This document shows, piece after piece, positions 41,187 to 49,031 of a DNA stretch of 64,000 bases. Every line of letters starts with the position of its first letter. Position 1 is the first letter of the stretch. The notes under the pieces are model-generated. The model was not told where the DNA came from, made no database searches, and worked only from the letters and a program-made list of their open reading frames with translations. Made by a program: the position numbers and the translations under genes. Source of the DNA: Solwaraspora sp. WMMA2056 (GTDB lineage Bacteria; Actinomycetota; Actinomycetes; Mycobacteriales; Micromonosporaceae); assembly GCF_030345095.1 (NCBI RefSeq), contig NZ_CP128360.1:3410001-3474000 (forward strand). The letters run 5' to 3'.

Positions 41187-42542
41187 GTGCAGACCCAACG
41201 CGACCACGTCCACGCCCACACCTTCATGATGGGCCGGCTCAGCTCGGCCCTCGTCGAAGGTGACCCGACCAGCGCCCGGATCCCGGGTCAACGGGCCCTG
41301 ACCGGACTGATGATCGGGGTCATCCTGGTCCTGCTGATCGGCGGCGGACTCGCCGTGTACGGCTGGATCGTGCCCGGCGGTAGCAAGGCGTACCTGCAGG
41401 CAGGCGTGATCCTGGTGGAAAAGGAGACCGGGACGCGGTACGTCTACCGGGCCGGGGTGCTGTACCCGACGTCGAACCTGACCTCCGCCCTGCTGCTGCA
41501 AGGTCCATCGGCCACCGTGAAGCTGATCTCCGGGAAGTCGCTGAAGGACCTGCCGCGCGGCCCGGAGATCGGTATCCCCGACGCGCCGCAGACCGTACCC
41601 GACGCGGCCGCCCTGGCTGCGGGCCCGTGGCTCGCCTGCCTGCCCGGCTCGGTGGTGGACCAGCCTGGCTCGCGACTCGGCGTGAACCTCGATCCGCACG
41701 CCCCGGCCACACCGCTGGCCGAGCGGACCTTCGCGGTGGTACGAGACGCGAGGGGCGGGTTGTACCTGCTCGCCGACTTCTACAAGTTTCCGGTGCAGGA
41801 CGACTCGGTGCTGGTCGCGCTCGGTGCCACGAACGCCCGGGTGCCGATGGCACCGACGGAGTGGCTCGACTGGCTGCCGACCGGAGTCACCCTGGGGCCG
41901 GCGAAGATCCCCGACGCTGGGCGCTCCGGCCCGCGGATCGGCGACCGGTCCTACCAGGTAGGCACGCTCTTCCGGCAGCGTCCGGCCGTTGGCGAGGAAC
42001 AGCTCTTCGTGCTCCGTACCGACGGGCTGGCCCCGATCGACCGGATGGAGTTCGTCCTCGCCACGGTCAGCGGCGGCGACACCGCGGTGGAGCTCGACGC
42101 GGCCACCGTCGCCTCGGCCCCCCGCTCCGCTGACCGGACGCTGACCGGGCGGCTGCCCGACCTGACCGGTCATCACTGGCATGACCCGGGCGACCAGGTG
42201 CTCTGCGTACGGCAACGACCGTTCGGTGCGGACGCGGTGACCAGCGAAGTCGTCCTCACCGGACGGCACTGGGCCGCGGTCGGTGCCGACGGCGAGACCA
42301 CCGTGCTGGTCGAGCCGGGGTCCGGCATGACGGTGACCCCGAGCCCCCGTACCGACGGGGGTACGGAGGTCACACTGATCTCGGACAACGGCGTGGCCCA
42401 CCGGCTCGTCGGCTCGGACACGCTCGCCGCGCTCCGACTCGGTACGGCGAGCGCCGTCCCGTTCCCGAGCGAGCTGCTGGCGGCCCTGCCCCAGGGGCCC
42501 GCGCTCAGCCGTACCGGCGTCCTCAGTCTGGCAAGGGGGTAG
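41187..42542 (+). CDS. eccB: Type VII secretion protein EccB
   Basis: 451 residues starting GTG 41187, 5 bases after eccD. MQTQRDHVHAHTFMMGRLSS is the conserved cytoplasmic start of EccB (QxxRDHVxAHxFxxxRLxSAL). A single membrane helix LTGLMIGVILVLLIGGGLAV (~39-60) is followed by an extracytoplasmic repeat domain: VILVEKETGTRYVYRAGVLY, TSNLTSALLLQGP, GPWLACLPGSV. EccB anchors the periplasm-like side of the ESX complex. Two Cys near GPWLACLP and QVLCVRQ form the usual conserved disulphide pair. Length and order match the family. Confidence 0.96.
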   Translation: MQTQRDHVHAHTFMMGRLSSALVEGDPTSARIPGQRALTGLMIGVILVLLIGGGLAVYGWIVPGGSKAYLQAGVILVEKETGTRYVYRAGVLYPTSNLTSALLLQGPSATVKLISGKSLKDLPRGPEIGIPDAPQTVPDAAALAAGPWLACLPGSVVDQPGSRLGVNLDPHAPATPLAERTFAVVRDARGGLYLLADFYKFPVQDDSVLVALGATNARVPMAPTEWLDWLPTGVTLGPAKIPDAGRSGPRIGDRSYQVGTLFRQRPAVGEEQLFVLRTDGLAPIDRMEFVLATVSGGDTAVELDAATVASAPRSADRTLTGRLPDLTGHHWHDPGDQVLCVRQRPFGADAVTSEVVLTGRHWAAVGADGETTVLVEPGSGMTVTPSPRTDGGTEVTLISDNGVAHRLVGSDTLAALRLGTASAVPFPSELLAALPQGPALSRTGVLSLARG

Positions 42543-42548
42543 CTGTCC

Positions 42549-45287
42549 ATGGCATCCATCAGAGACCTGTTGCGCGGCGGACGACCCGACCCCGGTGACG
42601 TGGCGCGGCACACCGTCGGCAACGCGCTCGTCCTGCACCACCGCGACGAGATCAGCGGCGAGGCACAGGATCTCGCACTTTCGGTCGTGGCGGACGCCGA
42701 CAACGACGTGGTGATTCTCGACCTCGGCAGCGGAATGTCGATCAACTCCTGGGAGTCGATGGCGGGGGTGCTGCCGCGTCGCCGTCGCGGGATCCGACTG
42801 GTCACCTGCGGGCAACGGCACGATACGGCGGCGATGGCCGGGCAGTGGCTGTCCGAGCGGCTCAACCGTACGGTCATCGCACCGGACGGCGACCTCGTCC
42901 GTGGCGCGGCGGGGGCGCTGTTCGTCCATTCCAAACCTGGTAGCGGCTGGGTACGCTTCCGCCCCGGTAAGCCACCGGCCTGGGAATCCAAACGCTATCC
43001 GACCCCGTCGTGGGACGCTGCCGCGACCGAACGCCGGCCGTCCAGTTCGACGGGGGAGATCGAGCCGCTGCCCGGCGGGGTGTGGATCCACGATGTGCGC
43101 GTCCCGCAGGTCACCGACGAGCACCGCCGTCGCCTCGTCGTCGACGTGCCGTGCCAGCCGGAGACGATGACCGTGCTTCTGGGCTGCCCGGGTACCGCGC
43201 CGTTGGCACTCGACGACGTCGTCAGGTTCTGGCGTGAGCTGGACGTGGAGAGTCAACTCCGTACCCGTTTCGTCCGGTACGGCGACGTGCGGATGCCGGC
43301 CGGTGAAACGTTCGGCCAGACCCTCGCCGATCTGCTGGGCACCAACGTCGTCTGCTACACGGGAGTCCCGATCGGTGCTCCCGGCAAGGTCGAGATCCGG
43401 ACCGTACGCGCCGACGGCGTGCTCGGCTGGCCACCGTTCGCTCTGGAGCTCGGCTACGTACCGCGGGCGCATCCGAACTCACGCGCCCGCCGTCCTGTCG
43501 TGCTGAGCCACCGCGGACCGCTACCCGACGCCGAGGAGATCAGTCCCCGGGTCTACTGGTACGCGCCGGACGCCGTCGTCGAGGTGGTCGAGGCCGGGCT
43601 GTGGATCCGCCCGGTGGACGAGCCGGGCAACGCGGAACGGATCCGAGGATCGGCGCTCGACCCGGAGAGCGCGACGATGGTGTTCGACGACACCGAGGCG
43701 GGTCAGGCGGCCCGGATGCGTGAGCTGGCCGAGGATCTGACCGCTCGGGTCGACGGGAACCTGGGCCAGATCACCGACCTGGTGGCGGCGTCCGTGCTGG
43801 TGCCGGAGCTCCGGCCGGCCGGCCGCGCCCACGCGGTCCTCACCTCGGCGCCGGACCGGCCAGGCGATCGGCACCCGAGCGGCGCGGAACCTACCGTGAT
43901 CACGCCCCGGCCGCACCCGATCTCGGTGACCACCGTGGTCGCGATCGCACAGCCGCCGGCACCTGCGATCGCGCGGACGGAGCCAGCGGCCGAAGCCGCT
44001 TTGGGCGCCGCGCCGTCGGTGGCGGAGGCCGCCCTGGGTTCCGCGCCGTCGGTGGCGCAAGCCTCCCTGGGATCCGCGCCGACTTTACGGCTCCCCCGGC
44101 CGATGCCGGAGTCGCTCGTTGCCTCGTCCGCCCTGCCGGCCGAGGGGCGTGTCGGGCCGGGCGCCCCGTCAGCGATCGGGCCGGTCGCCGACGAGTCCGG
44201 CGCGCCGCGACCTGACGTGCCGGGCCAGCCGCCGGGAACCCCGTCGATTGACCTTCCCCCGCCGCCCCCACCAGCTCCGATCCAGATACCGACCGAGTCG
44301 TCGATCGAGGTACCCGATCCGGGTGCCGAGCCTGCCGGGATCGACGGGTCCGCCGGGTCCGCACCGGCGCCGGATGCCGCCGGGATGGACTCGCCCGTCG
44401 CCACGGCGGTGGGGCCCGTCGACGCGAAGGAATCCGCCCCGGTGTCGGCGTCCCCCGGTGTCCGGCTGCAGCCCGTGGCGGGGGCGGACTCCGCAGCTCT
44501 GCTGCCCCGGCGCGGCATCACCGAGGAACGGGCCTGGCTGCGTCGTTCGCTGAGCCGGGACTTCGACGTCATGGCCAGCTCGGTTTCGCGGATCATGTCC
44601 GAGCACCCCGGTATGAAGTCAGCTGGTGCCGGCACCCCGGACGACGTTCTCGTCGACTCCGTCGCGGCCCGGCTGTTTCTCACTGCCCGGGGGGTGGGCG
44701 TCGACGCCGGCCTGCGTACCGGCGTGAACGGTCCGCATGTGCCGTTCGCCCGCTGCGCTGTCTCCGGGTTGTCCCGGTTGCCGTCGTTCCGTGGCAGCAC
44801 CGTCGCCCGGTTGAGCCCGCTCGCCGAGGAATGGGCGATGTACCGCGAGCGGAACCTTGTCAGTGACTGGAGCTTCGTCACCATGCTGACCGCGCCCTGC
44901 GCCGCGCAGGTCGGCGACACTGATCTGCTGATCTGGTCGATGACCGCCCGCCGTACCGCGTTGTTGGAGCCGGAGGGCGACGACCACGTCGACGACCGGG
45001 TCGTCTTCCTGCCCGGCACCCACTTCAAGATTCTTGAACTGAGGGAGCCGGACGGGGGGCGTCGCGGCAGCATTCTGCTGCGCGAGCTCGGTACCAACGA
45101 GGTCGACGAGGACGGCCGCGTCGACCCGAACCGGTTGTCGCTTGACGAACTTGCCGTCACGTCGATGCGCCGCAGCATCGAGCGGTGGACCGGCACCGAC
45201 GGCCGCAGGCGTGTCGGCCACGCGGCAACCGGCCGCTTCGGCACCCTTCCCGGTCTCCTGCGGCCATCGTCTGAAGAGGGGAGGTGA
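42549..45287 (+). CDS. Large ESX-linked protein with degenerate ART-like C-terminus, paralog 1
   Basis: 912 residues from ATG 42549, 6 bases after eccB. The N-terminal ~340 residues (ARHTVGNALVLHHRDEISGE; NDVVILDLGSGMSINSWESM; RRGIRLVTCGQRHDTAAMAG; GSGWVRFRPGKPP) are alternating alpha/beta of unknown fold. A Pro/Ala-rich linker spans ~440-650. The C-terminus has FARCAVSGLSRLPSFRGST (~735-755), DLLIWSMTARRTALLEPEGD (~797) and VVFLPGTHFKILELREP (~820), the order of strands that carry R, S-T-S and E in mono-ADP-ribosyltransferases. Before VVFLPG the sequence reads VDDR, without the catalytic Glu pair, so activity is doubtful. Paralog of 49032-51656; both flank the beta-helix/AAA gene. Confidence 0.7.
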   Translation: MASIRDLLRGGRPDPGDVARHTVGNALVLHHRDEISGEAQDLALSVVADADNDVVILDLGSGMSINSWESMAGVLPRRRRGIRLVTCGQRHDTAAMAGQWLSERLNRTVIAPDGDLVRGAAGALFVHSKPGSGWVRFRPGKPPAWESKRYPTPSWDAAATERRPSSSTGEIEPLPGGVWIHDVRVPQVTDEHRRRLVVDVPCQPETMTVLLGCPGTAPLALDDVVRFWRELDVESQLRTRFVRYGDVRMPAGETFGQTLADLLGTNVVCYTGVPIGAPGKVEIRTVRADGVLGWPPFALELGYVPRAHPNSRARRPVVLSHRGPLPDAEEISPRVYWYAPDAVVEVVEAGLWIRPVDEPGNAERIRGSALDPESATMVFDDTEAGQAARMRELAEDLTARVDGNLGQITDLVAASVLVPELRPAGRAHAVLTSAPDRPGDRHPSGAEPTVITPRPHPISVTTVVAIAQPPAPAIARTEPAAEAALGAAPSVAEAALGSAPSVAQASLGSAPTLRLPRPMPESLVASSALPAEGRVGPGAPSAIGPVADESGAPRPDVPGQPPGTPSIDLPPPPPPAPIQIPTESSIEVPDPGAEPAGIDGSAGSAPAPDAAGMDSPVATAVGPVDAKESAPVSASPGVRLQPVAGADSAALLPRRGITEERAWLRRSLSRDFDVMASSVSRIMSEHPGMKSAGAGTPDDVLVDSVAARLFLTARGVGVDAGLRTGVNGPHVPFARCAVSGLSRLPSFRGSTVARLSPLAEEWAMYRERNLVSDWSFVTMLTAPCAAQVGDTDLLIWSMTARRTALLEPEGDDHVDDRVVFLPGTHFKILELREPDGGRRGSILLRELGTNEVDEDGRVDPNRLSLDELAVTSMRRSIERWTGTDGRRRVGHAATGRFGTLPGLLRPSSEEGR

Positions 45288-45294
45288 CCTGGCG

Positions 45295-48200
45295 ATGAGT
45301 CGACAGGTCCTGACGGTCGGGGGCGGCCGGCCCGGCGCGCTCCCGACGATCGGCGCGGCGATCGCCCGCGCCGAGCCCGGTGCCACCATCACGGTGCACG
45401 CCGGGCGGTACGTCGAGAAGCTGGTCGTCGGCAACCGGATCACGATCGTCGCCGAACAGGGCGGCCGGGTCGAGGTCGCGGTGGAGGAGGGTAGCGTTCT
45501 CGCGGTTCACGGCGAAGGGGCCCACCTACGCGGCATCTCACTGTCGAGCGGCGACCCCAAGCTGGCTGCGGTCGACGTCTACTCCGGCGAGGCGGCGTTG
45601 GACGACTGCCGTGTCGACGGAGCTGCCTGGGTGACCCTGCTGGCCCGGCTGGAAGGTTCGCTGGCGCTTCGCCACTGCGAGATCACCTCCGCCGCAGGGG
45701 CCGGGATCGTGGTCACCGCTGCGCGCCCCAGCACGGTCGAGGACACCGTGGTCCGAGACGTCGCCACCTCCGGCATCGTGGTCAGCGACCAGGGTTCGGT
45801 GACCCTGCGCCGTTGCCGCGCGGAGCGCACGGGGGCGAACAGCATCTGTGTCAACGGCGACGGACGGATCATCGTCGAGCAGTTCGACATCGTCGGAGCC
45901 GGTAAACCCGCGCTGGTGGTGGAGCAGCGGGGCCAGGCTCGGATCAGCAGACTCCGCGTCGAGCGGAGCAGCAACGTCGATGTCTTCATCCGTGGCGAGG
46001 TCGACGTGCTCGTCACCCACTCCCATTTCACCGGCGCGGCCCTGCAGTCCGTTCACATAGCCGGTGGCGCCGCACCGAGGTTCGAGCACTGTTCGTTCGG
46101 CCCGGCGGGACGAAGCGCCGCGCATGTCACCGGCGAGGCCAGACCCGTGTTCAAGGACTGCATCTTCGCCGAGTCCCCGGTCGGCGTGACCGTCGAGTCG
46201 AACAGCGCGCCGAGCTTCGAGACCATGACGGTCCGGGGCAGCAGTGAGCACGCAGTGGTCGTCGCGGACGGAGCGTCGATGACCGTGCACCGGCTACACG
46301 CCACCGTTGCCGCTGGCGTCGGACTGCTGGTACGTGACGGAGCCGAGGTCAACGGCGTGGACCTCACGATCGACGCCAGCGGCGCCAACGCCCTCGAGCT
46401 TCGCGAGTCGGCTCGGGCGACGATCCGCGAGGCACGCTTCACCAGTACGGCGTCCAGCGCTGTGGCGGTCGGTTCCTCGTGCGTTCTCTCCCTGCAGTCG
46501 GCCGAGCTGCGCGGCGCGGGACTGCAGGTGACCGGCAGCGGCGATCTGCGGCTGCGCGACACCGAGCTGGTGGACGCCAGCGGCGATGGTCTGTCGGTGG
46601 GTGCGGCCGGCACGGTGACCGCGAGCCAGGTCCGGGTGCGCGGTGCCCGTCGGGCGGGGATCCGGCTCGAACGCGGTTCCGAAGGCAGCTTCACTGATTG
46701 CGAGGTACTGGACAGCGGCGCGGCCGGGATCGAGGTGGAGACCGCCGACCCGGTGTCGATCACCCGGTGTGTGGTTCGCGGCAGCGGCGACGAGGATCTC
46801 CGCCGGGTCGCCGATGCGCAGGTGGCCGTGATGTCGCTGACCACGGACGGGGCGGCCAGGGCCATGGCTGACGTCTCGCTGGCGACGCCCCCGGCCGGGA
46901 ACGCCGCCGAACGGTCGGCCGACCCGGCCGACCCGGCCGGGGAGGAACGGGCGACGGCGGGGGAGCTGAGCGGACCGCTCCGCGAGCTCAACGGGTTGAT
47001 CGGCCTGCGCGGGGTGAAGCAGGAGGTCAACGCGCTGATCAATTTGATCCGGATGGCGCAGGTCCGGCAACAGATGGGCCTGCCGATGCCGCCGATGAGT
47101 CGGCACTTGGTCTTCGCCGGCCCACCCGGCACCGGCAAGACCACGGTCGCCCGACTATACGGCTCGGTCCTGGCGGAGCTGGGCATCCTCGCCAAGGGGC
47201 ACATGATCGAGGCGGCCAGGGCGGATCTGGTCGGCCAGTACATCGGCTCGACGGCGATCAAGACCACCGAGCTGGTGACGAAGGCGATCGGCGGTGTGCT
47301 CTTCATCGACGAGGCGTACACCTTGTCGGCCGGCTCTGGCGGCTCCGGCCCGGACTTCGGCCAGGAGGCCATCGACGCTCTGATGAAGATCATGGAGGAC
47401 CACCGTGACGATCTGGTGGTGATCGTCGCGGGGTACTCGGAACTCATGGAGAGCTTCCTCGCCTCGAACCCTGGGCTTGCTTCCCGGTTCACCCGGACGA
47501 TCGAGTTCCCGAACTACTCGGTCGAGGAACTGGTCACCATCACCTCGAACCTGTGCCGCAAGCACTACTACGAACTGACCGACGACGCGATCGACGCCCT
47601 GACAACGTACTTCGAGCGGGTGCCGAGGAACGCCACGTTCGGCAACGGCCGAGTCGCCCGCAAACTCTTCGAGGCGATGATCAACAATCAGGCGTCCCGG
47701 CTCGCCACGACGCCGCCGACGAAGGACACCGAACTCAACCGGCTGGTCGCCGACGACCTCGCCGCCGAGCTGCAACTGCTGGAGGAGCTGCCGGTCGAGC
47801 AGCGCAAGCCGGCCGACGCGAGCAGCGACCCGGCCGGTGCCATCGACGGATCTCATACCTGGCGGCGGATCTGCGGCCTGGTCGGCGCCTCCGAGGTCCG
47901 CGACGCGGTCGGCGCGACCCTGCTGCGTCTCTGCGAACTGCGCAACCGTCGCCGGTCGCCGGGGCGGCACGGCAACGTCCTGCTCGCCGGCCCGCCCGGC
48001 AGCGGCCGCAGCGAGATCGCCCGCCACTACGCCGCCGGGCTGTCCGAGTTGGGTCTGGTGCCGGTCGGACACCTGGTACGGGTGTCCACCGCCGACCAGC
48101 TGGCACCGCAATGGCCCGGACAGGCGATGAGTCTGGCTGAGGCCGCGCTGCACGACGCCGCCGGGGGCACGCTGGTGGTCGACTATTTCGACGACGGCCA

Positions 48201-48621
48201 GGAGACCGTCGAGTCGCTGGTCGCGCAGCTGCGGTCCAGCCTCGGCGACCCTGTGGTGGTCCTGCTCGGTGAACCGTCGGCGCTGGCCCGCCTCGGCGCG
48301 GCGCTGCCCGGCCTCGCCGACGTGTTCGGTGAACGGTGGACGATCCCCGAGTACGACGTCGCCGAACTCGCCGAGATCGTCGTACGGCACCTCGTGCGAC
48401 ACGGACACCACGTCCCCGAGGACGTACGGGCCGCGCTGACCGGGCTCGTCGAACGACTTCCGGACCGTACGGTCCACGCCGCCCACCAGCTCTCGCGAGC
48501 ACTGACCCGGGCCACCGGGTCCCGTACCCTCGCGCTGGCCGACCTGCACGGACTGGCCGCCCGTCACCACCCGGACGCCCTGAGCGCCCGCCGTTCCGGC
48601 GGCCTCGCGGCGGTCGGCTGA
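45295..48621 (+). CDS. Beta-helix/AAA+ ATPase fusion, EccA-like
   Basis: About 1,108 residues from ATG 45295 (ggggaggtgacct upstream). Residues 1-~520 are a right-handed parallel beta-helix: TVGGGRPGALPTIGAAIARA, GATITVHAGRYVEKLVV, then many rungs such as GIVVSDQGSVTLRRCRAERT. A linker leads to CbxX/CfxQ-type AAA domain 1 (LNGLIGLRGVKQEVNALINL; Walker A GPPGTGKTTVARLY ~609; Walker B GGVLFIDEAYTL; sensor GLASRFTRTIEFPNYS) and a second AAA domain with GPPGSGRSEIARHY, in which Lys of the P-loop is replaced by Arg. EccA of mycobacterial ESX loci has TPR plus one CbxX AAA domain; here the TPR part is replaced by a beta-helix and an extra AAA domain is present. Expected role: cytosolic substrate handling. 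Confidence 0.88.
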   Translation: MSRQVLTVGGGRPGALPTIGAAIARAEPGATITVHAGRYVEKLVVGNRITIVAEQGGRVEVAVEEGSVLAVHGEGAHLRGISLSSGDPKLAAVDVYSGEAALDDCRVDGAAWVTLLARLEGSLALRHCEITSAAGAGIVVTAARPSTVEDTVVRDVATSGIVVSDQGSVTLRRCRAERTGANSICVNGDGRIIVEQFDIVGAGKPALVVEQRGQARISRLRVERSSNVDVFIRGEVDVLVTHSHFTGAALQSVHIAGGAAPRFEHCSFGPAGRSAAHVTGEARPVFKDCIFAESPVGVTVESNSAPSFETMTVRGSSEHAVVVADGASMTVHRLHATVAAGVGLLVRDGAEVNGVDLTIDASGANALELRESARATIREARFTSTASSAVAVGSSCVLSLQSAELRGAGLQVTGSGDLRLRDTELVDASGDGLSVGAAGTVTASQVRVRGARRAGIRLERGSEGSFTDCEVLDSGAAGIEVETADPVSITRCVVRGSGDEDLRRVADAQVAVMSLTTDGAARAMADVSLATPPAGNAAERSADPADPAGEERATAGELSGPLRELNGLIGLRGVKQEVNALINLIRMAQVRQQMGLPMPPMSRHLVFAGPPGTGKTTVARLYGSVLAELGILAKGHMIEAARADLVGQYIGSTAIKTTELVTKAIGGVLFIDEAYTLSAGSGGSGPDFGQEAIDALMKIMEDHRDDLVVIVAGYSELMESFLASNPGLASRFTRTIEFPNYSVEELVTITSNLCRKHYYELTDDAIDALTTYFERVPRNATFGNGRVARKLFEAMINNQASRLATTPPTKDTELNRLVADDLAAELQLLEELPVEQRKPADASSDPAGAIDGSHTWRRICGLVGASEVRDAVGATLLRLCELRNRRRSPGRHGNVLLAGPPGSGRSEIARHYAAGLSELGLVPVGHLVRVSTADQLAPQWPGQAMSLAEAALHDAAGGTLVVDYFDDGQETVESLVAQLRSSLGDPVVVLLGEPSALARLGAALPGLADVFGERWTIPEYDVAELAEIVVRHLVRHGHHVPEDVRAALTGLVERLPDRTVHAAHQLSRALTRATGSRTLALADLHGLAARHHPDALSARRSGGLAAVG

Positions 48622-48632
48622 GAGGAGTCGTC

Positions 48633-48950
48633 ATGTCGGAACCGCAGCAGCAGCGGCCCACCCTCGAGGAAATGGTCGCGGCGGGCCGGGCATTCGAGCA
48701 GCGAATGCGCGCCGCGCAGGCCGAGCTCGGGCAGGCCCTCGTGACCGGTCGTTCCGTCGACGGCACGGTCGTGGTGCTGGCCAGCGGCCTCGGCCAGGTC
48801 AAAGCGGTCCGGGTCAGCCCGGCGGTCTTCGACAGGCGTGACCTGACCGGTCTGCAGGATGCGATCGTCCAGTCGATCAGGGCCGCCGGAGCGAACGCCG
48901 CCGCGCTCGCGGGGGAAATGATGGGCGCGATCGAGATCAACGTGCACTGA
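48633..48950 (+). CDS. YbaB/EbfC-like protein
   Basis: 105 residues from ATG 48633, with agaggag 6 bases upstream and 11 bases after the AAA gene. LEEMVAAGRAFEQRMRAAQA is a helix, SVDGTVVVLASGLGQVKAVR the beta hairpin with the typical G-x-x-x-x-V, then LTGLQDAIVQSIRAAGANAA. This is the YbaB fold. In ESX loci such proteins recur near EccA and substrates. No direct evidence of DNA binding here. Relative of 30209-30628. Confidence 0.82.
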   Translation: MSEPQQQRPTLEEMVAAGRAFEQRMRAAQAELGQALVTGRSVDGTVVVLASGLGQVKAVRVSPAVFDRRDLTGLQDAIVQSIRAAGANAAALAGEMMGAIEINVH

Positions 48951-49031
48951 CCGGGTGGGGCCTTGCCGGCCCGCCGGTCCCGATCATCGCAGCCGGCTGG
49001 TCGCCGCGCGCTGCGAGGAAGAGACAGCCGA

